Source: Sneathiella aquimaris
GTDB lineage: Bacteria > Pseudomonadota > Alphaproteobacteria > Sneathiellales > Sneathiellaceae
Assembly: GCF_026409565.1 (NCBI RefSeq)
Contig: NZ_CP112881.1
Span: 2,341,501-2,405,500, forward strand
Direction of reading: 5' to 3'
Length of the DNA: 64,000 nt
Shown here: positions 16,866-24,980 of the stretch, one piece after another
Position numbering within the stretch: the first letter of the stretch is position 1
Layout: every line of letters begins with the position of its first letter
Notes under the pieces: model-generated
Told to the model about the DNA's origin: nothing
Databases searched by the model: none
Seen by the model: only the letters and a program-made list of their open reading frames with translations
Position numbers and translations under genes: made by a program

Positions 16866-17447
16866 TTAGTTGTTTAGTAAATTTGACACCAACTCCAGTG
16901 TACCCTTATGCCAGTCTGTTTCATGGTCATAGCGCAACCTGACCAGTAACCCTGATAGCAGCATCGCCAAATGCTGGGCCACCTGATCAGGAGTCCTGTT
17001 TGTAAAAATCTGTTTATTTTCAAGCCCCCGCACAACTGTATCCTGCAGGGCTCGCGTTACTTTTTTGTGCGCTAGTTTCATTTTTTCACGCACATCTTGA
17101 GAATGCAGATGATTTTCAACGCTGGTATTCACCAGAAGACACCCTAACTCCCGCACACTGTCAGGCTTATCCAAGCAGTCTTCGAAAAAATCAAGAATGC
17201 CTCTTTTGGCATTATCCTGGTTCAGAAAAACTTCGATGCGCCGATTGATAATCGTTTCCACGTAATGGTCCAGTGCACGAACAAACAAGCCATCTTTATT
17301 GCCAAAACTATTATAGATGCTGCCTGTACTTAAGCCCGTCACCTTCTCAAGATCCCGCATACTGGTCGCCGCATATCCCTGTTTCCAGAAACACCGCATT
17401 GCACCTGCCAAAACCTTCGTTTCTTCAAATTCTATTGGACGTACCAC
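16866..17447 (-). CDS. TetR-family regulator of the dehalogenase operon
   Basis: 193 residues. N-terminal HTH 'EETKVLAGAMRCFWKQGYAATSMRDLEKVTGLSTGSIYNSFGNKDGLFVRALDHYV', then a variable ligand domain of the AcrR/NemR-like type. It lies 59 bp upstream of the dehalogenase and 53 bp downstream of the flavin-ferredoxin fusion gene on the same strand, so it is probably part of that transcript and regulates it. The effector is not identifiable. Confidence 0.9.
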   Translation of the reverse strand: MVRPIEFEETKVLAGAMRCFWKQGYAATSMRDLEKVTGLSTGSIYNSFGNKDGLFVRALDHYVETIINRRIEVFLNQDNAKRGILDFFEDCLDKPDSVRELGCLLVNTSVENHLHSQDVREKMKLAHKKVTRALQDTVVRGLENKQIFTNRTPDQVAQHLAMLLSGLLVRLRYDHETDWHKGTLELVSNLLNN

Positions 17448-17500
17448 AGGACCCTCGCTTCAATTAGAGCAAGTGTTTCAAAACGGACGCAGCGTGTCAA

Positions 17501-19573
17501 TCAGATCTTAACAGTAATGTCGTCCGTCCCGATGGCCGGCCGGGAGCAGCATAACAAAACCTGTCCATCGTCTGGAACAGCATCTGGTTGCCGGCCATAT
17601 ACGACAGATCCCGATGCCATGGGAACGGCACAGGTCCCACAAACACCATTTCGGCAACTGAAATCAGGCGCAAAACCATGCTGTTCAGCAAACTCTAGAA
17701 GAGTGCCATCTTTTTCCTGCCAAAGATGTACAGTTTCTCCGCCAGAATGCTGAAACCGGACAAGCGCTTCTTCAGCCGGTGCAGGATCGCTTTTCCCCTC
17801 AACATTTCGTTTGATAGCCGCCGGGCCAAAGGCTTCTGCCTTTATATCTTCATCTTTTACGCCCATCTGAACAAGCAAATCATACACTGATTGCATAAAG
17901 CGATCAGGGCCGCATAGAAAGAATTCTGCCCCCTCGCCCGGAAGAACCTCCTGCAAAAGTTCCTGGGTTATATATCCTTGGTCATGATAGTGGATGCCCG
18001 GCTCTTCTTGCGGCGCAACCTCTTGCAACAGGGACACATATTGCAGGCTGCCATCCGCACTGTTCACCAGATCCTGAATTTCATCAAAAAAGCCACGTTC
18101 GCGGCTGTTTCTTGAAGAATGGATCAAAGTTACAGGACGCAAGGCACGCGTACGGAAACCATCCTGCAATGCGGCCCGCATCATAGATACCATGGGGGTA
18201 ATGCCAACGCCCGCCGATAATAATATCGCGGGTTTGCGCTCGGACGTATTCATTGAAAACGACCCCCGTGGCATTCGCACAGCCAGCGTGTCCCCCGGCT
18301 GCAAATTGTTGTGCATAAGGCGCGACGCGCCCTGTTCCTTTTTAACGGAAATCCGAATGACTTTATCCAACGGCGAAGAAGAAACGGTATAGGTGCGAAT
18401 AAGGGGCGCCCCCCCTTCCACCGGGACTTTAACCGGCAGAAACTGTCCGGCACTAAAATGCGGGACCGCCTCCCCATCTTGAGGAGATAGATAAAATGAT
18501 CGAATAACCGAACTTTCATCCACACATTGTAAAATCTTGTAGTCGCGCCATTCATTTTTACGGGCGGACAATTGTTCGACCGAAGCTGCATCCTGCCAAG
18601 TACCAGTCAGGTTGGAATTTAAAGAAGCCACACCACCCGACCAGCGAACAGGAAGCACATCCTTTAGAAAAATTCCTTTTTCCAGTGTAAACACCCAACC
18701 ACGTTCCGCACCCTGAAAATGCTCAAACCCTTCGTTATCCCAGCAAACTTCAACTGTGCCTGTCAATTGGACCATATCACCGGTCTGGAAATCAATGAAC
18801 AATAGACCGGCTTTGGGGTTTACCAAAAAATTTCCGATTGTATTGAAATGAAAATTCCCGACAAAATCAGGAACAAAAAGACGCGTGCCGTCAATTTTTA
18901 CAAAACCGGGCCGCCCCCCGCGATGCGACATATCAACGCCACCTGTAGCATCCGCAACATCATCAGAGGCACTGCTGGATACAAAGAAGGTATCAGCCTC
19001 TTCAATCAGCATTTTTACCAGACCATCAAATTCATGAAATACACGTCTCTGACTGCTCTCCACAGCGGTGCCCAACGGCCTCTCATAGGAAAGTTCCCGG
19101 GTATGAATATATTGCGGACAATTGCCAAAAGATTGATCAACGGATAATAAAAAACCGTCAGTGTCTACTTTATCAACAGTAGCATTCAATCGATTACGCC
19201 GCCTTGTATGCATTTCAAGGCCCAGCAAACCGAGCCGGGTTCTTACCTGCAGATTTTCAGACAATGGATCCAGAGGATGCGGCCGGGCATTTACCCTAAG
19301 TGCGGCAGAGGTATCACTTTGCAAAAACCCGGCCTCTCCGACCAGGGCAGTCGCCCATGGCCATCCGTGAGCATCAACATGACCGACATAAACAATCGGC
19401 AACTGACGGAAAAAGTCGCGGTGCTGATCAGGCAAATATGGGCGCACAATACGCCGGGCAAAACGACGCATTTGCTCGGCGACGCCCACTTTGCGTTGCG
19501 CTTCAATTTCACCTTTGTGAAAAGGTGTATCGGTCGCAGTCCAACCAGTATCCTGCATAACGCTCTCCGTCAA
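17501..19573 (-). CDS. PNPOx-like flavin domain fused to ferredoxin reductase and 2Fe-2S ferredoxin
   Basis: 690 residues in three parts. Residues about 1-325 form a pyridoxamine-phosphate-oxidase-like split barrel ('HRDFFRQLPIVYVGHVDAHGWPWATALVGEAGF', 'LLFIDFQTGDMVQLTGTVEV'). About 345-580 is an FNR-type reductase with FAD motif 'RTYTVSSSP' and NAD(P) motif 'LSAGVGITPMVSMM'. About 600-690 is a plant-type ferredoxin with C-x4-C-x2-C in 'CRNGVCGTC' and a final Cys in 'VLLCCS'. The architecture implies NAD(P)H to FAD to 2Fe-2S electron flow, possibly to the N-terminal flavin or haem site. The substrate is unknown. A GST gene lies 14 bp upstream, the TetR 53 bp downstream. Confidence 0.9.
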   Translation of the reverse strand: MTESVMQDTGWTATDTPFHKGEIEAQRKVGVAEQMRRFARRIVRPYLPDQHRDFFRQLPIVYVGHVDAHGWPWATALVGEAGFLQSDTSAALRVNARPHPLDPLSENLQVRTRLGLLGLEMHTRRRNRLNATVDKVDTDGFLLSVDQSFGNCPQYIHTRELSYERPLGTAVESSQRRVFHEFDGLVKMLIEEADTFFVSSSASDDVADATGGVDMSHRGGRPGFVKIDGTRLFVPDFVGNFHFNTIGNFLVNPKAGLLFIDFQTGDMVQLTGTVEVCWDNEGFEHFQGAERGWVFTLEKGIFLKDVLPVRWSGGVASLNSNLTGTWQDAASVEQLSARKNEWRDYKILQCVDESSVIRSFYLSPQDGEAVPHFSAGQFLPVKVPVEGGAPLIRTYTVSSSPLDKVIRISVKKEQGASRLMHNNLQPGDTLAVRMPRGSFSMNTSERKPAILLSAGVGITPMVSMMRAALQDGFRTRALRPVTLIHSSRNSRERGFFDEIQDLVNSADGSLQYVSLLQEVAPQEEPGIHYHDQGYITQELLQEVLPGEGAEFFLCGPDRFMQSVYDLLVQMGVKDEDIKAEAFGPAAIKRNVEGKSDPAPAEEALVRFQHSGGETVHLWQEKDGTLLEFAEQHGFAPDFSCRNGVCGTCAVPMASGSVVYGRQPDAVPDDGQVLLCCSRPAIGTDDITVKI

Positions 19574-19587
19574 TTCACACGAATTTC

Positions 19588-20208
19588 TTACACCGCCAGA
19601 CCAACCTTGGTCTTTTTCATTCCAACAAACCCGGGAAGCCCTTCAACACGGGATAGCCAAGCGCGGATATTCGGATAACCGCTTAAATCGACATTTCCTT
19701 CCGGGGCGTGTGCCGTATAGGTGTAAACAGCAACATCAGCAATCGTTGGTTCATCCGCTGCGAGCCAGTTCCGCCCCGCCAGATGAGCTTCAAGACGATC
19801 AAAAGCCCAACTTGCGACAGCGTGTGCGCGTCCGGCATCCAAGCCTGCACCAAAGACTGTGATCAACCGTGCTGATGCAGGGCCGTAACTGATTTGACCA
19901 GCGGCCAGAGATAGAAAACGCTGAACCGCTGCAGCACCTTCAGGGTCTTCAGGAAGCCAGTTTGGCGCGTATTTTTTAGCAAGGTAAACAAGAATAGCGT
20001 TTGAATCAGACAGGACAATATCCCCGTCTTCGATAACCGGAACCTGTCCAAAAGGATTTAAGGAAAGAAATGGCTCTTTTTTGTGGGCCCCGTTCGGCAG
20101 ATCAACCACAATCGCTTCATAAGGAATATTGGCAAGATTTGCGAACAGCTCCACTCTATGGGAATGACCGGATAATGGGAAACCATGGATTTTAATTGAA
20201 CTCGTCAC
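19588..20208 (-). CDS. Glutathione S-transferase (theta/beta-like)
   Basis: 206 residues. N-terminal 'IKIHGFPLSGHSHRVELFANLANIPYEAIVVDL' with Ser-His near the active site, 'LNPFGQVPVIEDGDIVLSDSNAILVYLAKKY' for glutathione binding, and C-terminal 'RNWLAADEPTIADVAVYTYTAHAPEGNVDLSGYPNIRAWLSRVEGLPGF'. It heads the operon with the flavin-ferredoxin fusion, TetR and haloalkane dehalogenase. It is more distant from the two MarR-linked GSTs than they are from each other. Confidence 0.9.
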   Translation of the reverse strand: MTSSIKIHGFPLSGHSHRVELFANLANIPYEAIVVDLPNGAHKKEPFLSLNPFGQVPVIEDGDIVLSDSNAILVYLAKKYAPNWLPEDPEGAAAVQRFLSLAAGQISYGPASARLITVFGAGLDAGRAHAVASWAFDRLEAHLAGRNWLAADEPTIADVAVYTYTAHAPEGNVDLSGYPNIRAWLSRVEGLPGFVGMKKTKVGLAV

Positions 20209-20766
20209 TTCTTATCTCCTGAAAATACGGACGTTAATTTTATCGATTGGAATTGGAAGGGGTTGGCATAGGTTGAGGGGAACTTCAGCCAATTTACCCC
20301 CTTCCAGAAGGAAAGAGTATTGAGCCTGTAAAGTCTGGCTGTGACCAGATTCACCTCATGACATTGGGGATTCATGCTTCGGCTTTTCATACTCTGTCCC
20401 TTCATTTTTTGATCCATTTGTATCTGACCTCATTCTCAAACGGATCCATTTTCAGTATTCAATAATGGTTTTTCATCAACTCACCTGAACAAAACAAAAC
20501 TCTTTGCATAAACAAACATCAAGGCTCGGACACACGCCTGCAAACAATCAGGTGCAAACTCTTTATCCGATTAAAACCAAGAGAAACGACAAACAATCCT
20601 ATCTGGCTGGATCGAACCTCAAAAATAACCACCCTTCAAACAACAACCACAAATTTTACTTGCATAGATTCTAATGAAGTTTTTTTGATTCTTGCTTAAA
20701 AAAGAAAAAACCACCGCCATCCCTCCAATTTTTAATGCCACCTTACGATAAAATATAAGATTAATA

Positions 20767-20782
20767 TGTACAGATCAGTACA
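20767..20782. promoter_or_regulatory. Candidate TetR operator, copy 1
   Basis: TGTACAGATCAGTACA: perfect 5-bp arms TGTAC/GTACA around AGATCA. It recurs with small changes at 20898 and 21502, on both sides of the TetR gene at 20924-21490. Confidence 0.55.
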
Positions 20783-20897
20783 TTTTGTCAATAGAATTTT
20801 TTCGAAACTGAACCAAAGAGTTTCTCCAAAAAAATAGAAAACGTTATTTTTCAAGAATTTAAAGATTGAAATTAATTCTATTTTTTTTAAATATATA

Positions 20898-20913
20898 CGT
20901 ACAAATCAGTACA
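20898..20913. promoter_or_regulatory. Candidate TetR operator, copy 2, just before the TetR start
   Basis: CGTACAAATCAGTACA matches copy 1 at 14 of 16 positions. It ends 10 bp before the ATG at 20924, over the likely ribosome-binding region, as expected for autorepression. Confidence 0.6.
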
Positions 20914-20923
20914 TGAGGATATT

Positions 20924-21490
20924 ATGCGCGCTTCAAAAAGAGAAGAACTGGTTCAAAAAGCTCTCACCATTTTTTATCGGGACGGCTACCACAAGACAGG
21001 CATGGACACATTGGTTAAAGAAACCGGTATTTCGAAAACGTCCATGTACAAACACTTCAGAACCAAAGAAGATTTGATCCTGGCGACATTGCGCCTGCGC
21101 GATGAAGTTTTCCGAAATCATTTCGTAAGGCGTGTGGAAGAACTTGCAAAAACGCCGAAAGATCAACTTCTTGCCATTTTTGATGTTTTAAAGGAGTGGT
21201 TTGTCAGCGACGAGTTCAGTGGCTGTATGTTTGTGAAAGCTTCAGGGGAATATCCTGACGCAAGTACGCCCATTATTAACATTGCTCAAGAGCATAAAAA
21301 ACTTCTTTTCAACTATACAAGAAATCTTGCAGAATCTGCGAACGCGACGGACCCCGATCTCCTTGCAGGTCAACTGATGATTCTCAAAGAGGGGGCGACG
21401 GTCCTGGCTCATATTAACGGTGCCAGCACTTACTCAGAGACCGCCAAGCAAGCCGCGCAGATCCTGATTGACTCACATTTAGAGAAATAG
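20924..21490 (+). CDS. TetR-family regulator
   Basis: 188 residues. HTH 'KREELVQKALTIFYRDGYHKTGMDTLVKETGISKTSMYKHFRTKEDLILATLRLRDEVF', then a TetR_C ligand domain ('FSGCMFVKASGEYPDASTPIINIAQEHKK') of the YcdC/AefR-like type often linked to electrophile or fatty-acid stress. Three matching palindromes surround the gene, so it probably controls itself and the next gene (VPLPA-CTERM protein). It could also control the GST operon to the left. Confidence 0.9.
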   Translation: MRASKREELVQKALTIFYRDGYHKTGMDTLVKETGISKTSMYKHFRTKEDLILATLRLRDEVFRNHFVRRVEELAKTPKDQLLAIFDVLKEWFVSDEFSGCMFVKASGEYPDASTPIINIAQEHKKLLFNYTRNLAESANATDPDLLAGQLMILKEGATVLAHINGASTYSETAKQAAQILIDSHLEK

Positions 21491-21501
21491 TCCCAACTTA
21501 C

Positions 21502-21517
21502 TGTACAGACCTGTAAA
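21502..21517. promoter_or_regulatory. Candidate TetR operator, copy 3
   Basis: TGTACAGACCTGTAAA matches copy 1 at 13 of 16 positions. It lies in the gap between the TetR stop and the VPLPA-CTERM gene, in position to control that gene. Confidence 0.45.
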
Positions 21518-21591
21518 TAATAATTTTTATTGTATGTTTAAATTTTTTTAACTTCTATTTATATTAGAAATAACAATGAATAGAGGGGCTC

Positions 21592-22287
21592 ATGAAAATA
21601 CTTAAAAATTTAAAACTACTAATAAGCGTACTACTTTTCTCAACTGCATCTTTTTCTGCACACGCACTGTTAGTACCGGTTGCTTATACAGGTTCATATG
21701 ACGAAGCTGGAAATGCGCCTGGAAACGATTATGATGCAATTGGGGGAAGCAGCGATGTCGCTGTCTTCGACTTGATCGGAACTCCGACAGGAACAAGTAA
21801 TACCTTCACGGGTTCAGTCTACACACCGGTAGACTCTTCGGATGCTTTCTCCATCCGTTTGTCAGAGGGTCAGACCCTGACAGGCGCCCGTATTGTTTTT
21901 GGAACAAACCTGAACCCGTTCAATCCACTCTTTTCAGCACCGCCGCCGTTTTGGACCATGACTTATACATCCGGAACAAACCCGGCAATTTTCAATATTC
22001 CCGTTGCACCGGATATGGGCATTCCGAACCCTCCTCCGGGCGCGACAGCGCCGATTTCTTCGGCCTTGATCCCATTAAACCTGGGAGAGGGTGTCTATAA
22101 CATCCTGCTTGGGAACGGAACCTTCGGGACAAATACTGGGGAACCGGTTGGCTACGTCATGACATTCGATGTGACTGGAAGTCCGCCCCTCTCAACAGTG
22201 CCACTTCCTGCTGCGCTGCCATTATATGGGGCTGGCCTGGGTCTGATGGCATTTGTTGGATGGCGCAAAAAACGCAAGTCTGCCTAA
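21592..22287 (+). CDS. Secreted protein with VPLPA-CTERM sorting signal
   Basis: 231 residues. Signal peptide 'MKILKNLKLLISVLLFSTASFSAHA'. The mature part is low-complexity, rich in Gly, Pro, Thr and Ser with no recognised enzyme motif. The C-terminus has the sorting tripartite signal: 'STVPLPAALPLYGAGLGLMAF' (VPLPA motif plus helix) then the basic tail 'WRKKRKSA'. Such proteins are processed by exosortase-type enzymes and displayed or released with exopolysaccharide. No exosortase gene is in the window. An intrinsic terminator follows. Confidence 0.88.
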   Translation: MKILKNLKLLISVLLFSTASFSAHALLVPVAYTGSYDEAGNAPGNDYDAIGGSSDVAVFDLIGTPTGTSNTFTGSVYTPVDSSDAFSIRLSEGQTLTGARIVFGTNLNPFNPLFSAPPPFWTMTYTSGTNPAIFNIPVAPDMGIPNPPPGATAPISSALIPLNLGEGVYNILLGNGTFGTNTGEPVGYVMTFDVTGSPPLSTVPLPAALPLYGAGLGLMAFVGWRKKRKSA

Positions 22288-22315
22288 CGGCGGGAAAATG
22301 CTAAACACATAAAAT

Positions 22316-22345
22316 AAGGCGGCCAATGGCCGCCTTTTCTTTTTG
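22316..22345 (+). terminator. Intrinsic terminator after the VPLPA-CTERM gene
   Basis: Arms AAGGCGGCCA (22316-22325) and TGGCCGCCTT (22327-22336) are complementary and are followed by a T-rich tract to 22345. It probably serves both convergent genes. Confidence 0.85.
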
Positions 22346-22361
22346 CAAAAAGCGCCCGTTG

Positions 22362-23153
22362 CTAACGGGCACTCCATCCACCATCCATTGCAATGGATGT
22401 GCCTGTCATATTTGCACCGCCCGGACCGCAGAGGAACAACGCTGCTTCGGCGAGCTCTTCAGGGGTCGTAAAACGCAAGGATGGCTCTTTCTCCAACAAG
22501 AGTGCTTTAGCAGCAGCCTCAGTATCTAACTGTTCCTTTTCAGCCAACGCGTTGATCTGCTTTTCCACCAAAGGTGTACGCACCCAACCAGGGCAGATGG
22601 CATTGCAGGTTATATTGGCTTCAGCATTTTCTAACGCTGTTACTTTAGTCAATCCGATTATTCCGTGTTTCGCAGCCACATAGGCTGACTTTTCTACTGA
22701 GCCGACTAAACCATGCACAGACGCAATATTTATAATCCGACCATAATTCCGGCTTTGCATTCCGGGCAAGGCCGCTGTCGAGCTATAAAATGCACTGGAA
22801 AGGTTAATTGCCAGAATGTCTTCCCACTTCTGTGGCGGAAAATCTTCAATTGGGCAAACATGCTGAATACCCGCATTATTCACCAGAATATCAACCGACC
22901 CATGCGCGGTTTGCACATCCAACACCATCTGCTGAATGGCGCCTGCATCAAGCATGTTGGCACCGTTATAACTGACACCACACGAAGATACTGCGGAAAC
23001 CTCGTCCTTGGCAGCTTGGATCATGCCTTCATCGCCTAAACCGTTCAAGACAACATGGGCACCGTTTTGGGCGAACATTTTCGCCATAGCCAGACCAATA
23101 CCGCTTGTTGAGCCCGTCACCAAGGCTACCTTGCCGGACAGATTAACTGTCAT
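22362..23153 (-). CDS. bdhA: D-3-hydroxybutyrate dehydrogenase (SDR)
   Basis: 263 residues, classical short-chain dehydrogenase. NAD motif 'VTGSTSGIGLAMAKMFAQNGAHVVLNG', 'LVNNAGIQHVCPIEDFPPQKWEDILAINLSSAFYSS', catalytic Ser in 'NIASVHGLVGS' and Tyr/Lys in 'YVAAKHG'. 'GIQHVxPIEDFP' and 'ALENAEANITCNAICPGWVRTPLVEKQI' are characteristic of 3-hydroxybutyrate dehydrogenases. It interconverts D-3-hydroxybutyrate and acetoacetate with NAD in ketone-body or PHB metabolism. It stands alone, with no PHB genes adjacent in this window. Confidence 0.9.
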   Translation of the reverse strand: MTVNLSGKVALVTGSTSGIGLAMAKMFAQNGAHVVLNGLGDEGMIQAAKDEVSAVSSCGVSYNGANMLDAGAIQQMVLDVQTAHGSVDILVNNAGIQHVCPIEDFPPQKWEDILAINLSSAFYSSTAALPGMQSRNYGRIINIASVHGLVGSVEKSAYVAAKHGIIGLTKVTALENAEANITCNAICPGWVRTPLVEKQINALAEKEQLDTEAAAKALLLEKEPSLRFTTPEELAEAALFLCGPGGANMTGTSIAMDGGWSAR

Positions 23154-23318
23154 CGTAAGTCTCCAGATTAAAAGAAAATTAAATTGGGTTTATGCCATGC
23201 ATATTGCTTAGCGACCATTTTATCGTCAAGAACAAACTTACCCGGCTCAACCTCGCATCATTCAACAAGCAACTGAACACGATCACTGGTAAAACTGGTG
23301 CTTCCATCTTCTATGGGC

Positions 23319-23478
23319 CTGCCGTTTTTCATCAGCAACAACACCTTGCGTCAACAGGGTAGGCCAAGTTTTCCGCTGGCAAAAAACCGTTGAGGACGAC
23401 ATCGTTCAAATTGACGCTAGCGGTCCACCTGAAGGGGCTGACCAGTTCTTCATCCACCTGATTTCCGATCCATTTTAA
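23319..23478 (+). pseudogene. Possible remnant of a PhnN-like kinase C-terminus
   Basis: The 334-bp gap 23154-23487 has no intact gene. On the plus strand one frame gives 'LPFFISNNTLRQQGR' (from 23319), and after a shift another frame runs 'VFRWQKTVEDDIVQIDASGP...FFIHLI' to the stop at 23478. The pieces resemble the 'LRxRGRE' and 'xIDNSGPLE' ends of ribose-1,5-bisphosphate kinase PhnN. That is my reading by eye and it is weak. It gains some weight from the decayed phosphonate-type acetyltransferase and the intact DUF1045 gene beside it. The Walker A half is absent. Confidence 0.3.
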
Positions 23479-23487
23479 TCGACGGTG

Positions 23488-24183
23488 TTATGATAAACCG
23501 AACCGCCTGATCAATCGAAATGGTGACCCATTCCCCGGATCCCCAAACAAGCAGAGTTGGTCCAGAATGAAAGGCGAACGTCTCAAATCTTCAGTCTCAC
23601 GCTCTAATATTTCTGTAAGCGGCTCTTTCTCGCTTTCATCGAGAATATCGGTCAAGGTCAAGTGAAACTGAAAATCCTCCAGGATGTAAGGATATCCCCA
23701 CGAAAGCAGATTATCTTCCTGTCGATCAGTGAGCTTTTCTCTCCGCCTGTATTCCAATTCCTCCTGACTGAGAGGTAACCGGAATTTGTCCAGCTCCTTC
23801 ACACAGGAGGCCGCCACAGTGTTCAATGCTGTCAAATCCCCCGCAGGACAAAGCGCCATGAAATCACCAATAATCTTTAACGTAAGGGATCCCACCTCGA
23901 CCGCGGTTAATCGCTCAGACAAAGCCTTAAGGGCATCCTCCAGATGCCTTTGATTGAAATCCGGTTTCATAAAAAAAGGAGGCTTCAATGTCCCGTGAAA
24001 ACCGTAATGTGTTGGCGCCCGGGTAAGATCCTGAATTTGTTGAAATGACAATTCAGGGATTTGGGGTCGTGGTATCATTAACCCGGTAAATGGGTCCCTA
24101 CCCAGCCAGCTATTGCCAAACTCTGACAACAGCGTATCAAACTTAGGGGCATAGTATATGGCATAACGCTTATAACTGTTCAT
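23488..24183 (-). CDS. DUF1045 phosphonate-metabolism-associated protein (2H phosphoesterase fold)
   Basis: The ATG at 24183 has AGGAG 5 nt upstream and starts 'MNSYKRYAIYYAPKFDTLLSEF', the usual opening for this family, giving 231 residues. Two H-x-T-x motifs ('GFHGTLKPPF' near 80 and 'FHLTLTDIL' near 175) mark the 2H phosphoesterase superfamily. DUF1045 genes normally lie in C-P lyase (phn) operons, where the protein may act on a cyclic-phosphate intermediate. Its exact reaction is not settled. Here the neighbours are broken, so the gene is either a survivor of a lost operon or has been re-used. Confidence 0.82.
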   Translation of the reverse strand: MNSYKRYAIYYAPKFDTLLSEFGNSWLGRDPFTGLMIPRPQIPELSFQQIQDLTRAPTHYGFHGTLKPPFFMKPDFNQRHLEDALKALSERLTAVEVGSLTLKIIGDFMALCPAGDLTALNTVAASCVKELDKFRLPLSQEELEYRRREKLTDRQEDNLLSWGYPYILEDFQFHLTLTDILDESEKEPLTEILERETEDLRRSPFILDQLCLFGDPGNGSPFRLIRRFGLS

Positions 24184-24283
24184 GAAGCTCCTATTCGACA
24201 TCAACTCTGCGACAGGATTCCTGCGCAAATAATTCTCGAGAACCTGACAAGCGCACCCTTAGCAGGTCATGAGGCCAATACCA

Positions 24284-24811
24284 TCATCGAATGTTTAACA
24301 GACTATCCGAACATCCTGAGAATATCGCTCTCCCATCACAGGCCTTCGGAACGCCTTTTATAATGGTATAGGGCGGTAGGTTCTTTGTGACAACCGCTGC
24401 CAACCCGGTGAACGGGCCGGTTTCCATTCGAACCCCGCCCTGTATCGTTACAGCATGCCTGATCCAGACACCATGATCAATCAAGACTTATAACAAGCGA
24501 CATCTTAAAATAGTCCTGATCCCTGTCGTCCAACTCATCCATCTTACGGCGGCAATGACAATTAACGATTGGGCACGGTCTATCGCCAGTTGGCCCTGAT
24601 TGCACAGGATTTCGGTCGCAAGATCAAAAAGTTTTCCGATTTGAAATAAATGGTGTCCCACCATTCACCCCATCGGAGTAGTCACCTATCGATGTTGCAA
24701 TGATTTTAGCCCGCTCTCCCACGTAAGTACCAAACTCAAGATTGTCGCTGTCGACTGGAGGATCGGCACAAGGCGAGGTTTCTTCTGATTGTCTGGCAAT
24801 CTATCGCTCAT
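24284..24811 (-). pseudogene. Decayed hexapeptide acetyltransferase of the phosphonate-cluster type
   Basis: Pieces of one left-handed beta-helix acetyltransferase can be read in order on the minus strand, but in different frames. They are 'MSDRLPDNQKKPRLVPI' from an ATG at 24811; 'DNLEFGTYVGERAKIIATSI' then 'GDYS'; 'IGKLFDLATEILCNQGQLAI'; 'DDRDQDYFKM'; and 'IDHGVWIRHAVTIQGGV' with 'AAVVTKNLPPYTIIKGVP'. The order and content fit the acetyltransferase family found in phn operons. At least two or three frameshifts plus stops make it non-functional. The rest of the 24184-24980 gap (24812-24980) shows nothing I recognise. Confidence 0.75.
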
Positions 24812-24980
24812 CGGGCACCCTGTTCTTCAAGGGGCTGAGACAGATTATTCAGCAAGTTGGTACTCCCAATAACGAGATTCATATAGAAACGTAAAGTTTG
24901 CCGCGCGGATATCTACCTTCTCCGCATTTGTCTAGACCCCTTTCGGAAAAAAAGCCCAAAGAAAAGCTGGTCGGCGAAGA

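Larger units (their letters stand above)
20209..20923. other. 715-bp AT-rich intergenic region
   Basis: No convincing gene in either strand. It should hold the promoter of the GST operon (leftward) and of the TetR gene (rightward). The right third is very AT-rich and contains two copies of a candidate TetR operator, at 20767 and 20898. The rest (20230-20750) has no structure I can name. Confidence 0.6.

Noticed and set aside
20209-20923. Possible mobile-element scar in the AT-rich gap
   Set aside because: No terminal repeats, target duplication or transposase fragments could be seen.
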